A stretch of 64,000 nt of DNA from Onishia taeanensis (GCF_003268885.1 NZ_QLSX01000003.1:124001-188000); one strand, 5' to 3'; positions 54,218-63,455 are shown, counted from the stretch's first letter. Numbers and translations: made by a program. Notes: generated by a model from the sequence alone, not told the origin.

Positions 54218-54267
54218 GATCAACGACTGAGGTCGACTATTGAGATCAACGACACGAGGCCAACGAC
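54213..54267. repeat. 14-bp degenerate repeat spanning the MFS stop codon
   Basis: ATTGAGATCAACGAC is found at 54213 and 54239. Related units, CTGAGGTCGACT and CACGAGGCCAACGA, lie between and after. The first unit holds the stop codon TGA. Confidence 0.75.
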
Positions 54268-54351
54268 AGTCGCTGCGGCTTTCGCCTAATGGCTTAGGTC
54301 CCGGTCGCCAACCTACTATCGCGGTTAACCTTTTCTCAAGAGATGCCCGCG

Positions 54352-56157
54352 ATGACGCCCTATCACGCTCCGCTGCGCGACACCCGTTTCGTGCTCGAGG
54401 AACTCCTAGAGCACACCTCTCTCGACCTGCCCGGCTTCGAGGACACCAGCCCCGAGCTGCTCGATGCCGTGCTTGACGAAGCCGCTCGGCTGGCCGGTGA
54501 GGTCTGGGCGCCGCTCAACCTGCCCGGTGATCGCCAGGGCTGCCGCCGCCAGCCGGATGGCAGCGTGACGGTACCCGATGGCTTCATCGAGGCCTATCAG
54601 GCCTATGCCGAGGGCGGTTGGAACGGCATCGGCGTCGCCGAGGCCCAGGGGGGGCAAGGGCTCCCCGAGGTGGCGGCCAGTGCGGTGCAGGAAATGCTGC
54701 ATGGTGCCAACATGGCGCTGGGGCTGTGTCCGATGCTCACCGCCGGTGCTATCGAGGCACTGTCGCATCACGGCAGCGAGGCGCTCAAGGCGCGCTACCT
54801 GCCGAAGCTGATCGAGGGCGTCTGGACCGGCACCATGAATCTCACCGAGCCTCAGGCGGGCTCGGACCTGTCTCGGGTTCGCACCAAGGCCATTCCCTGT
54901 GCTGACGGTGAGGGCGACCACTATCGCCTCCACGGCCAGAAGATCTACATCACTTGGGGCGAGCACGAGGCGGCCGAGAACATCATCCATTTGGTGCTGG
55001 CGCGCACCCCGGATGCTCCTGAGGGCAACAAGGGCATCTCCCTGTTCCTGGTGCCCAAGTTCCTGGTCGATGATAACGGTGCGCTGGGGGCCCGCAACGA
55101 TGTCACCTGTGCGTCTATCGAGCACAAGCTCGGCATCCACGGCTCGCCCACCTGCACCCTGAGTTTCGGCGAAGGCGAGGGGGCTATCGGCTATCTGGTC
55201 GGTGAGCTCGGCCGCGGGCTCAATCATATGTTCACGATGATGAACGAGGCCCGCCACAAGGTCGGCATCCAGGGCATCGGCGTCGCCGAACGCGCCACCC
55301 AGCAGGCCTTTGCCTACGCCGCCGAGCGCAGCCAGGGCCGTGCGCCTGGTTCGCGCGGCGGCGAGTCGGCCGCGATCATCGACCACTTCGACGTGCGCCG
55401 CATGCTGCTGTCGATGCGCTCGCGCACCGATGCCCTGCGCGCTCTGGCACTTTATTGTGCAGCGCAGATGGATGTTGCCCGCCATCACGGCGATGCGGCG
55501 ACCCGCGATGCCGCTCAGGCACGGGTCGACGTGCTGATCCCGGTGGTCAAGGCGTTCTCCACCGACCAGGCCGTCGATATCGCCTCGCAGGGGATACAGG
55601 TGCATGGTGGCATGGGCTATGTGGAAGAGACCGGTGCCGCTCAGCTGTGGCGCGACGCCCGCATTGCACCGATCTATGAGGGCACCAACGGTATCCAGGC
55701 GCTGGATCTCGCCGGGCGCAAGCTGGCCCGGGATGAGGGGGCCGCCCTTGCGGCTCTGCTCGATGAGGTAGAAGCCACCGCCGGGCAGCTCGCCGATAAG
55801 CTGGCGCTCAGCGCCCAGGGCGCCGCGCTGAAAGCCGGTGCCGATGACCTGCGAGCCGCCACGGCAGTAGTGCTGGCCGCCGGTCGCGATCCGGCTCAGG
55901 GCGCGGATGCCGTTCAGGCCTACGCGACTCCCTTTCTGCAACTGACGGGGCATGTGCTGTGCGCCTGGCAGATGGGACGCGCAGCGCTGGCCGCTGAGGC
56001 CGCGCTTGCCGCGGGGTCTGACGATCAGGCCTTCTATCGCGCCAAGTTGGCGAGTGCCGACTTCGTCCTGCGCCACTGGCTGCCAGTGGGGCGAGCCAAC
56101 CGGGCGGTGATCGAGGCGGGGCTCGAGAGCCTGGCGATGGTGGGGCTCGATCACTGA
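54352..56157 (+). CDS. Acyl-CoA dehydrogenase with C-terminal extension (DmdC-like size)
   Basis: This 601-residue flavoenzyme has ACAD motifs: GTMNLTEPQAGSDLSRVRTKA (FAD and substrate loop), QKIYITWGEH, and APIYEGTNGIQALDLAGRK with the catalytic Glu. The last 150 residues are the extension found in longer ACADs, including 3-methylthiopropionyl-CoA dehydrogenase DmdC. It oxidises an acyl-CoA to an enoyl-CoA. Which chain cannot be told. The ATG at 54352 has AAGAG 9 bp upstream; the ATG at 54343 is too close to it. The two genes downstream catalyse the next steps. Confidence 0.92.
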   Translation: MTPYHAPLRDTRFVLEELLEHTSLDLPGFEDTSPELLDAVLDEAARLAGEVWAPLNLPGDRQGCRRQPDGSVTVPDGFIEAYQAYAEGGWNGIGVAEAQGGQGLPEVAASAVQEMLHGANMALGLCPMLTAGAIEALSHHGSEALKARYLPKLIEGVWTGTMNLTEPQAGSDLSRVRTKAIPCADGEGDHYRLHGQKIYITWGEHEAAENIIHLVLARTPDAPEGNKGISLFLVPKFLVDDNGALGARNDVTCASIEHKLGIHGSPTCTLSFGEGEGAIGYLVGELGRGLNHMFTMMNEARHKVGIQGIGVAERATQQAFAYAAERSQGRAPGSRGGESAAIIDHFDVRRMLLSMRSRTDALRALALYCAAQMDVARHHGDAATRDAAQARVDVLIPVVKAFSTDQAVDIASQGIQVHGGMGYVEETGAAQLWRDARIAPIYEGTNGIQALDLAGRKLARDEGAALAALLDEVEATAGQLADKLALSAQGAALKAGADDLRAATAVVLAAGRDPAQGADAVQAYATPFLQLTGHVLCAWQMGRAALAAEAALAAGSDDQAFYRAKLASADFVLRHWLPVGRANRAVIEAGLESLAMVGLDH

Positions 56158-56309
56158 GCACCTGCAGCATTTGGCACTGCAGCATTTTCCACAGAGAGGT
56201 AGGCTAGAGAGGATTGGGCGATGTGAGGCGCGTCGCCCGCCTTCTTGTTCCTGTCGGCGCCTCTGGCAGCAGTCGCTGCCAGCGGGGCGGCATCACGGAG
56301 ACCCTCAAC

Positions 56310-57158
56310 ATGAGCATTTCCCGCATCGGCGTCGTCGGCGCCGGCACCATGGGCCAGGGCATCGCCCAGGTGCTGATCACCAGTCACCATCAGGTCGCGC
56401 TTTATGATGTCAGCGATGATGCCCTGGCAAATGCCAAGGAGAAGATCGGCAAGGGCCTGGCCCGGCTGGTCGACAAGGAAAAGCTAAGCGACGAGGATCG
56501 CCAGGCGGCGCTCGATCGCCTTACCCTGACCACCAGCCTCGACAGTCTGCATGATCGCGAAGTGATCATCGAGGCTGCCCCGGAAGACCCGGCGCTCAAG
56601 GAGAAGCTCTTTGCTGATCTGAGCCATCTGAACCATGAGGCGATTCTCGCCTCGAACACGTCTTCGCTGTCGCTCACTCGTCTCGCGGCGGTATGCGAGC
56701 GCCCCGAGCGGGTAGTGGGCATGCACTTCTTCAACCCGGTGCCGGTATTGGGGCTGGTCGAGGTGATTCGCGCCGAGCAGACCAGTGACGCCACCGTCGC
56801 GAGGATCGAGCAACTGACCGAGGCGCTGGGCAAGACGCCGGTGGCCATCGCCGACTCACCGGGGTTTGCGGTCAACCGCCTGCTGGTGCCGATGATCAAC
56901 GAAGCCGCCTTCCTGGTGCAGGAGGGCGCCGCCAGCCCAGAGGCCATCGACGAGGCCATGCAGCTCGGTGCCGCTCACCCCATGGGCCCGCTGAAGCTCG
57001 CTGACCTGATCGGGCTGGATGTATGCCTGGCCATCATGGAGGTGCTGCAGGAGGGCTTTGGTGATCCCAAGTACCGCCCCTGCCCGCTGCTCAAGCGGAT
57101 GGTGGCCGCGGGCTATCTGGGCCGCAAGAGCGGTCGCGGTTTCCACGTCTACGAGTAG
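56310..57158 (+). CDS. 3-hydroxybutyryl-CoA dehydrogenase family protein
   Basis: This 282-residue protein has an NAD-binding GVVGAGTMGQGIAQ (about 6-19), ASNTSSLSLTRLA, the catalytic His in GMHFFNPVPVLGLVE, and PGFAVNRLLVPMINEA. It oxidises a 3-hydroxyacyl-CoA to the 3-keto form. GGAG lies upstream of the ATG at 56310. It is between the acyl-CoA dehydrogenase and enoyl-CoA hydratase genes, so the set covers three of the four beta-oxidation steps. A thiolase is not in the window. Confidence 0.93.
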   Translation: MSISRIGVVGAGTMGQGIAQVLITSHHQVALYDVSDDALANAKEKIGKGLARLVDKEKLSDEDRQAALDRLTLTTSLDSLHDREVIIEAAPEDPALKEKLFADLSHLNHEAILASNTSSLSLTRLAAVCERPERVVGMHFFNPVPVLGLVEVIRAEQTSDATVARIEQLTEALGKTPVAIADSPGFAVNRLLVPMINEAAFLVQEGAASPEAIDEAMQLGAAHPMGPLKLADLIGLDVCLAIMEVLQEGFGDPKYRPCPLLKRMVAAGYLGRKSGRGFHVYE

Positions 57159-57354
57159 GATGATGGTGATGCGCGCTTGCCGGGCCGCCTGAGGTCGGCT
57201 CGGCGCAACCTGCGGGGCTTCAGTAGCCGATTTTTCGCTTGCACAAGACCTTGTTCAAGACAAAGGTGGGATCGTTTGCCAACCGAGCGCTTGCTAGGTT
57301 GGACAGCATCGGCCCTCGGTGCCCGGGGGCGAGTCCTACCACACAGGAGTCATC

Positions 57355-58128
57355 ATGAACGACGCACCGATCCATCTGGCCATCGACGCCGGTATTGCAC
57401 GCCTGACCATGAACCGTCCCAAGGCCCTCAATGCCCTCAATTCGGCGTTGCTCAGCGAGCTTGCCGGCATCCTCGATGACCTGGAGGCCCGCGATGACCT
57501 GCGGGCGGTACTGATCACCGGCGAAGGCGAGAAGGCCTTTGTGGCCGGTGCCGATATAGCCGAGATGCGAGACAAGACCCCTGATGAAGCTCGCGCCTTC
57601 GCCAGCCAGGCGCTGACCACCATCAAGCGTCTGGAGCGTCTGCCGGTGCCGGTAGTCGCGCTGGTCAACGGCTTCTGCCTGGGCGGCGGCTGCGAGCTGG
57701 CGCTGGCTTGCGACTGGGCGGTGGCCAGCGACAACGCCGTGTTCGGCCAACCCGAAGTGTTGCTCGGCGTGATTCCCGGCTTCGGCGGCACCCAGCGCTT
57801 GCCGCGCCGGATCGGTCCTGCCATGGCACTGGATCTGGTCACCACCGGGCGCAAGATCGATGCTCAGGAAGCCCTGCGCATCGGCCTGGTCAATCAGGTG
57901 ATGCCCCAGGCCGAGCTCGAGCAATACGCCGAGACTCTCGCCAAGCAGCTCGGCGGCAACGGCCCGCAGGCCGTGCGCAGCGCCAAGCAGGCCGTACACG
58001 ACGGGATGGACCAGGATCTCGACAGCGCCTTGGCCCTGGAAACCAGCCTGTTTGCGCTGGGCTTTGCCGGTAGCGAGCAGAGCGAAGGCATGAGCGCCTT
58101 CCTCGAGAAGCGCAAGCCGAGTTTCTAG
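57355..58128 (+). CDS. Enoyl-CoA hydratase/isomerase family protein (crotonase)
   Basis: This 257-residue crotonase has the two catalytic Glu in [18 protein letters not shown] and [21 protein letters not shown], and the [10 protein letters not shown] oxyanion segment. It adds water to enoyl-CoA. CAGGAG lies upstream of the ATG at 57355. It is the last gene of the cluster and has a clear terminator after it. The 196-bp gap before it shows nothing else. Confidence 0.94.
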   Translation: MNDAPIHLAIDAGIARLTMNRPKALNALNSALLSELAGILDDLEARDDLRAVLITGEGEKAFVAGADIAEMRDKTPDEARAFASQALTTIKRLERLPVPVVALVNGFCLGGGCELALACDWAVASDNAVFGQPEVLLGVIPGFGGTQRLPRRIGPAMALDLVTTGRKIDAQEALRIGLVNQVMPQAELEQYAETLAKQLGGNGPQAVRSAKQAVHDGMDQDLDSALALETSLFALGFAGSEQSEGMSAFLEKRKPSF

Positions 58129-58154
58129 GCGGCAAGCGCCTTCCAGCAAACGTT

Positions 58155-58188
58155 AACGGCCGTGGTGATAACACCACGGCCGTTTTTT
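58155..58188 (+). terminator. Terminator after the crotonase gene
   Basis: AACGGCCGTGGTG pairs perfectly with CACCACGGCCGTT around ATAA, followed by six T residues in all. It separates the beta-oxidation genes from the minus-strand exporter gene. Confidence 0.95.
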
Positions 58189-58234
58189 ATGCGCTGGGCA
58201 TTATTTTTGCCACGTTATGCCATGCCTGCGTCGA

Positions 58235-59125
58235 TCACGGCTTTTGGGGGGCGGCGGGCCGCTTCCAGCGGAGCATACGCGTTGCAATGGCGGTGCCGAT
58301 CAGCGTGATCGCCATGCCGGCCAGTATTTGCAGGCTGAGTACCCCATCCAGCAGCAGATAGCCCCATAGCAGCGCACTCACCGGCACCAGAAAGGTGACG
58401 GTCGACGTCGCGGTGGCCCCGGCACTCGACAGCAGGCCGAAATACAAGAGGAAGGCCAGCGTGGTGCTGAAGGCCGCCAGTGCCAGGCCGTTGCTCCAGG
58501 CCACGGCGCTGATCGGCTCTGTTGGCCACAGCAGCAGTCCGGGAACCAACAGTATCAGCGCCGACATGGCGGTACTGCCCGCCGCCAGCACGCGCACCGG
58601 AAGGTGAGACAGATAGGTCTTCGAATAGTTGGTGGCGACCCCATAGCAGAAGGTCGCACCCAAAGCCGAAAGGATGAACCAGCCATCGCCGCCCAGGGCG
58701 AAATCCAGCCGATTCGCCGAGAGCACATAGACGCCGAAGAAGGCCAGGGCCAGGCCGAGATACTGCTGGCGCTGCACGGGCGTGGTGAAGAACAGCGCGC
58801 CCAGCAGGGCGGTGAAGATCGGCGTGGTGGCGTTGATCAATGAGGTGAAGCCTGCCTCCAGCCGGGTAGTCGCCAGGGCTAGCAGGCAGAACGGCAGCAC
58901 ATGATTCACAAGTCCAAGCAATAGCAGGCGGCCCTTGTTCTCCCACACCAGCTTCAGGTAGCCCACCCCTAGCAGCAGCGGCACCAACAGCAGCGCGCCC
59001 ACACCCATGCGCACCAGAATCAATGGCACCGGACCGAATTCCGGCACGGCTACCCGCATGAAGATGAATGACATGCCCCATAGGGTAGAGAGAAAGACCA
59101 AGCGAAGCGTATCGGCGGGTGACAT
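58235..59125 (-). CDS. DMT/EamA-family exporter
   Basis: This 296-residue protein has ten helices in two EamA repeats. VFLSTLWGMSFIFMRVAVPE and SALGATFCYGVATNYSKTY begin each half. The substrate is unknown (amino acids or metabolites in relatives). I take the ATG at 59125, with AAGGATG before it, over the far upstream start at 59317. It stands alone. Confidence 0.9.
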   Translation of the reverse strand: MSPADTLRLVFLSTLWGMSFIFMRVAVPEFGPVPLILVRMGVGALLLVPLLLGVGYLKLVWENKGRLLLLGLVNHVLPFCLLALATTRLEAGFTSLINATTPIFTALLGALFFTTPVQRQQYLGLALAFFGVYVLSANRLDFALGGDGWFILSALGATFCYGVATNYSKTYLSHLPVRVLAAGSTAMSALILLVPGLLLWPTEPISAVAWSNGLALAAFSTTLAFLLYFGLLSSAGATATSTVTFLVPVSALLWGYLLLDGVLSLQILAGMAITLIGTAIATRMLRWKRPAAPQKP

Positions 59126-59268
59126 CCAGCATCCTTGTGTCGGCAGGGGGAGGCAGCAGGTTACGGCCGATAGGGGGCTAACGGAAGTCTGTTTCGACCA
59201 AAGCGATGCTGGCGGTGGAACGCCGGATGACCTAGCGTAATAAGCTGATGGACAACATTCGACTATCC

Positions 59269-59299
59269 GGCAGAGGCGGCGACGCCTCTGCCTTTTTTT
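59269..59299 (+). terminator. Orphan plus-strand terminator
   Basis: GGCAGAGGCG pairs with CGCCTCTGCC around GCGA and is followed by seven T residues. No plus-strand gene ends upstream: both neighbouring genes are on the minus strand. It may end a small RNA or an antisense transcript from the exporter promoter region. Confidence 0.85.
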
Positions 59300-59448
59300 G
59301 TTGCTGAATTCATGCATGATCTGGCCATGATCATGAATGCCACGCTAACCATAGCCCATCGCAATGCAACGAGTGGCCCGGCTTTGCATTGACGCCTTGT
59401 TACCCCTTACGTCTGTCCCTTTCTCCTGGCGATATATGTCTACGCCTC

Positions 59449-60027
59449 TTATCCCCGCTCCATCAGGCGTTTGAGATCGCTGACCATCGAAGGAATCGGA
59501 TCACTGTTGCGCATCAGCAGGCGAGCGTCGCCTTGTTCGTTGAAGACGAAAATGCCGCTTGAGTGCGAGACGTCATAGTTGCCGTTTTCGTCCTTTTCGC
59601 CATAGCCGTAGCTGACCCGGTAGCGGTTGGTCAGCGCATCGAGTTGGGCGGTGCTGCCGGTAAGGCCGATGAACTGTGGCCCGAATACGTCGGTGTATTG
59701 CCGGAGCCTCGCCGGGGTATCGCGCTCCGGGTCTACGGAAACGAACAGCACCTGTATATCGTCACGAGCGGGTTCATCAAGCTTCTTGATAGCAGCCGTC
59801 ATCCGCGCCAGGGATGTGGGGCAGACATCCGGACAGTGCGTGTAGCCGAAGTACAGCAGGGTGGTCTTGCCGGTATAGGCGTCTTCTTCGACCTGCTGGC
59901 CGTTCTCGTCCATCAGGCTCAAATCAAGGGCCGGCATGATGTCGGAGATATCCGAGGTGTGCCAGTTGGGGTCTTCGCAACCTGCCAGCAACACTGACAA
60001 GAGGATCGGAGAAAGCCACTTGAGCAT
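59449..60027 (-). CDS. SCO1/SenC-family copper-handling protein
   Basis: This 192-residue protein has a lipobox LLAGC (C17), a thioredoxin-like fold with copper-binding CPDVC (C65, C69) and a His in YDVSHSSGIFVF. SCO proteins place copper in CuA sites of cytochrome oxidases. It lies 20 bp after the PCu(A)C gene in the same direction, so the two are likely one operon. The bo3 oxidase in this window has no CuA, so its target is probably elsewhere. Confidence 0.93.
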   Translation of the reverse strand: MLKWLSPILLSVLLAGCEDPNWHTSDISDIMPALDLSLMDENGQQVEEDAYTGKTTLLYFGYTHCPDVCPTSLARMTAAIKKLDEPARDDIQVLFVSVDPERDTPARLRQYTDVFGPQFIGLTGSTAQLDALTNRYRVSYGYGEKDENGNYDVSHSSGIFVFNEQGDARLLMRNSDPIPSMVSDLKRLMERG

Positions 60028-60047
60028 CAGGGGGCTCCTGGACGTGG

Positions 60048-60518
60048 TCAGTGCATGGTCACGGGGGAAACGACCTCAAAAGTGGCAGGCAACTGCTGGC
60101 CGTCTGCGAAGAGCAGCACCACCTCGACGTCATCACCCACTTCCAAGGGGGCGACGCGGTTCATGAACATAAGGTGATAGCCTTTCGGCGCAAACTCAAA
60201 GCTTTTACCGGCGGCAATGTCGATTGCCGGCACGGCCTGCATGCTGGCCATCCCGTCCTTTTCCATGCTCATGTGAATCTCGGTATTTTTGAAGGCGTCG
60301 GTCTGAGCGCCCACCAGCGTCACGTCTTCAGCGCTATCGTTTTGCAGGCTGAAGTAGCCGGCGCCTGGCATATCGCCCGGCAGAAGGCTGAGCCGAGCAT
60401 CCTGAAGGGAAAGCTCTTGTGCGTGCGCCATGCCGCCGGTCAGCAGTAGTGCCAACAGTCCGCAGGCCCACTTGCCACGCGCGTGTGTCAGAGCACGGGT
60501 TCTTTGCTTGTTCGCCAT
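60048..60518 (-). CDS. Periplasmic copper chaperone PCu(A)C
   Basis: This 156-residue protein has a signal peptide (cleavage near MAHAQ, residue 33), and the copper motif H-M-x-MEKDG-M-x2-M with the later GYHLMFM. PCu(A)C hands copper to SCO and the oxidase. The 60048 gene is upstream of SCO in transcription order. Length is typical. Confidence 0.92.
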   Translation of the reverse strand: MANKQRTRALTHARGKWACGLLALLLTGGMAHAQELSLQDARLSLLPGDMPGAGYFSLQNDSAEDVTLVGAQTDAFKNTEIHMSMEKDGMASMQAVPAIDIAAGKSFEFAPKGYHLMFMNRVAPLEVGDDVEVVLLFADGQQLPATFEVVSPVTMH

Positions 60519-60678
60519 CAGGATGTTCTCCGCTGGGGTGGTGTCAACGCCATGCCATGATGATACGGCGCTTCAGGGGGATCTCGCCGATCCAGACCTG
60601 ACCGACCACTGTGAAGGTTTGGACCGGCAGGCCGGACAAGACAAGCGTATGTCGTGAAGCCGGGTAGTCGTTTCTTGA

Positions 60679-61023
60679 TCAGCAGATAGCCGACAGGCCA
60701 CAGTTCGAGGTGTATTCGCGCGAGTTCACGTCGAGCGTGAGGCGCTTACGACTGGTGTCGTAGAAAAAGGAAGCATAGCCGTCGTCGTCTGCCGTCTTGT
60801 AGGCGCCGCAGATGCCATAGCCGTACTGCACTTCCTGCAGGTTTTGCAGTTCGATCGCGCTGGAGGTATCGAGGGAGGTGGCCAGCGCCTGCTGGATTTC
60901 GCCGTCCACACTGTCGTCAGATATGGCTTGGCCGCCAAAGATCAATGCTGCGAGGGCAATAGTGCCGATCACAGGGACGATGATCATGAGTAAAAACGGG
61001 CGTGAAATAGTCATGACGAGCAT
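60679..61023 (-). CDS. Hypothetical protein with N-terminal membrane segment
   Basis: This 114-residue protein has one hydrophobic segment (residues about 9-30) and a small, probably periplasmic domain with C72, C108 and C114. The end reads SNCGLSAIC. I do not recognise a family. No clear ribosome site is visible for either ATG (61023 or 61014). It stands apart from the PCu(A)C gene. Confidence 0.6.
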   Translation of the reverse strand: MLVMTISRPFLLMIIVPVIGTIALAALIFGGQAISDDSVDGEIQQALATSLDTSSAIELQNLQEVQYGYGICGAYKTADDDGYASFFYDTSRKRLTLDVNSREYTSNCGLSAIC

Positions 61024-61161
61024 TTTATGGAGAATCCAGCAGGCCGGGCAAGCGGGCCGCTATGCGGCGGATTGTCCTACCTGACGTTCGGCCATGACAG
61101 GCGCCGGTCGACAAGGGTAGCGTGGAGCTCTACGTCTTAAGCCCTAAGCCAGGAGGCGATG

Positions 61162-61503
61162 ATGAACCATCCCGAACTCGACATGGACGACGTGCAGCGT
61201 CGCTTGCTGGAACAGCGTAAGCAACTGGTGGAAGAGAGCGATGCCAGCGCCGATAGCCGCGATACGGTGGCGCTTGACCAGACCAGCACCGGGCGACTGA
61301 CGCGTATGGATGCGTTGCAGACACAGGCCATGGCGCAGGCTGCCCAGCGGCGTCGTGAGGCGGCGATTCGCTTCATTGACCTGGCGCTCAAGCGTATCGA
61401 CGACGACTGCTTTGGTGAATGCATCGAATGTGGTGAGTACATCGCGACCAAGCGACTGGGGCTGAATTACGCCACCCTGAAGTGCATCGACTGCGCTGAA
61501 TAG
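61162..61503 (+). CDS. TraR/DksA-type C4 zinc-finger protein
   Basis: This 113-residue protein has a helical hairpin and zinc finger C87-x2-C90 and C108-x2-C111 (CIECGEYIATKRLGLNY). Such proteins bind RNA polymerase in the secondary channel. It lacks the length of DksA (151), so it is nearer to the TraR/YbiI group. AGGAGG is 5 bp before the ATG at 61162 and 2 bp before the ATG at 61159, so I take the former. Confidence 0.87.
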   Translation: MNHPELDMDDVQRRLLEQRKQLVEESDASADSRDTVALDQTSTGRLTRMDALQTQAMAQAAQRRREAAIRFIDLALKRIDDDCFGECIECGEYIATKRLGLNYATLKCIDCAE

Positions 61504-61628
61504 CGCGCTGCGCCTGGGCAACGACATGGCGTCAATGATTCAATAGCGCCTCTGGATCGCACTTCTGATCGCGTTGCTGACAGAAATGTTGATCGCGCTT
61601 TGGTTTCAACCTCTTCAGGACGCTTCTC

Positions 61629-62042
61629 ATGCCTATTCCTCCACCTTCCAAGCCCGGTAGCGACGAGACTGCTCGCACCATGTTGCGCCTGCTCGGCGGT
61701 TTCGCTGCGCCGGCGGCCATCTATCTGGTTGTCTGGGAGGCTGTGGCACGCTGGGTGTTGCCCAATATTGCCGCAAGCGGCAAAGGCTTCGTTATCGACC
61801 TGTCTAGCGTGTTGATTCCCTGCGTCGGCGTGCTGGCAAGCATCTTCATCACGGGCGTAAAGGCCGGCCGGATGCTGGGCGGCGGCGTGATGGCGGTGTT
61901 CTTCCTGATCCTGTATTTCTCGTCCGGCGTGGCGTTCAGCTGGTCGCCGGTCGGCCTTACCTTCGCGGGCATCGCGTTGGCATGGGGGCTTGCTCGCTTC
62001 TGCCCGACGATGAAGCCTGATCTGAGCACCGCGTTTGGCTAG
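61629..62042 (+). CDS. Small inner-membrane protein of unknown function
   Basis: This 137-residue protein has four hydrophobic segments (about 20-42, 53-76, 82-100, 105-122) and no motif I recognise. CAGGA lies upstream of the ATG. It follows the DksA-like gene by 125 bp in the same direction. Confidence 0.72.
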   Translation: MPIPPPSKPGSDETARTMLRLLGGFAAPAAIYLVVWEAVARWVLPNIAASGKGFVIDLSSVLIPCVGVLASIFITGVKAGRMLGGGVMAVFFLILYFSSGVAFSWSPVGLTFAGIALAWGLARFCPTMKPDLSTAFG

Positions 62043-62132
62043 TCCGGGCCTCAATCCGCTATTTCCAAGACACCTACACGACAATCTCAACACACGCCCA
62101 AGCACGCATCAGACCCTCCTGGCGCCGGCAAT

Positions 62133-62186
62133 CAGCTGCTCATCTAAGTATCTAAGTATCTAAGTATCTAAGTATCTGAGCAGCTG
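62133..62186. repeat. Four 8-bp repeats inside a perfect inverted repeat
   Basis: TCTAAGTA is repeated four times (62143-62174). The block is framed by CAGCTGCTCA (62133-62142) and its exact complement TGAGCAGCTG (62177-62186). The rest of the 200-bp gap between the membrane protein and App1 genes shows nothing I can support. Confidence 0.9.
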
Positions 62187-62241
62187 GGCACCATGCATCA
62201 TGGCAATCAGCGGCGTTGGCAGGACGGTAACGCTCGCGCCG

Positions 62242-63339
62242 TCATTGCTCTTCGCGAACGGACGCCAGTCCCTCAGCGGAGATATAGCCGTGCGCCTTGG
62301 CATGCTCGGCCATGCTGAGGCTGCTGTCGGCGAGGACCAGCGTGCAGCCGGTATGGCTGACCTCGGCGGCCAGCCGCTCGATTGCGGCATCGCGTTTGGG
62401 GTCGTTATCCACCTTGCGGATGTATATCGCTAACACTCGCTCGGGGTGCTCCTTGACGATCTCGGTGTAGACCTCGGGGTCTCGCTGACCGCTATCACCG
62501 ATGAGAATGAACGGCAGGTCGGCGTAGAGCGAGAGCATGTTGCGAATGACGTCCGACTTGTGGTCCTCGGCCTTGCGGGGCCACGGGCGCGAAAGGCGTA
62601 GTCCCCATTCGCGCAGGAACAGGATCGGCCCCACCGGTATCCGGTTGAGGTTGAAGAACAGGTCGAGCATTTCATATATGCACCAGGGGCCTCGCGACAC
62701 GTAGAGCATCGGACGCTTGCGGTTGCCTTCGACGCCCCCATAGAGTGCCTGATAGAAGGCGGCGACCCCGGGAAAGGCCGTGCGTCGCTGCGCTTTTTCC
62801 ATGAACAGCCGGTAGAGCATCTTCAGCTTGTTGGCGACGCCGGTGTGCATCACCGTGTCGTCGATATCGCTGATCACGATCAGGTCGGCGTTGGCTGGCG
62901 GGATATAGACCTGCGTCTGGGTGCTGATGGCGTCTTTTTCCGAGAGCACCTCCAGGCTGGCCGTATGCCAGACCCTGTCAGTGGGCAAGGAATGATTGAT
63001 GTCGATGTGGGCGTAAAAGTAGCCATCCCGGTCGGTAGTGACGATGGTCTTGGCATCGCCAAGACGCATGATGATGCGGGCATCGCGCACACCGCGACGA
63101 ATGATGCGTCGAGCGACATCCACCAGGTCCCGCGTGGTACCGCCTTCCTCCCACCGTTTGCCGGTGCTTGGCTGACGAAAGACCCGCCCCATGACGAAGG
63201 CTTCCTTGCGGGAGCCGTAGCCGCGATAGGGCTGGACGATGACGCCACCGCGGCCCTTGTCTCTTTTCATCGGCCGTGTGAACAGGCGCACCAGTTTTTT
63301 CGTGAAGTGCAGCAATTGGGCGATCAACAGGCGCCTCAC
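62242..63339 (-). CDS. App1-type phosphatase, DUF2183 family
   Basis: This 365-residue protein has a beta-rich N-terminal part (about 30-150) and a HAD-type catalytic domain: VISDIDDTVMHTG (D158, D160), YVSRGPWCIYEML, and FILIGDSGQRDPEVY. Yeast App1 is a phosphatidate phosphatase. The bacterial substrate is unknown. It stands alone on the minus strand. Confidence 0.9.
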   Translation of the reverse strand: MRRLLIAQLLHFTKKLVRLFTRPMKRDKGRGGVIVQPYRGYGSRKEAFVMGRVFRQPSTGKRWEEGGTTRDLVDVARRIIRRGVRDARIIMRLGDAKTIVTTDRDGYFYAHIDINHSLPTDRVWHTASLEVLSEKDAISTQTQVYIPPANADLIVISDIDDTVMHTGVANKLKMLYRLFMEKAQRRTAFPGVAAFYQALYGGVEGNRKRPMLYVSRGPWCIYEMLDLFFNLNRIPVGPILFLREWGLRLSRPWPRKAEDHKSDVIRNMLSLYADLPFILIGDSGQRDPEVYTEIVKEHPERVLAIYIRKVDNDPKRDAAIERLAAEVSHTGCTLVLADSSLSMAEHAKAHGYISAEGLASVREEQ

Positions 63340-63455
63340 TAGTGGTCTGAATAAGCACGCTATCGTGGCGGGAACTGACGGGATATCGGCGACCCGGGCA
63401 GGCCGCTGGGCTCATTATGCGAAGTGCAGGGCTATCCTGCAAAAGTCTGACAGCG

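Noticed and set aside
54406-56154. Minus-strand frame opposite the acyl-CoA dehydrogenase (582 residues)
   Set aside because: No motif and composition typical of antisense G+C-rich frames.
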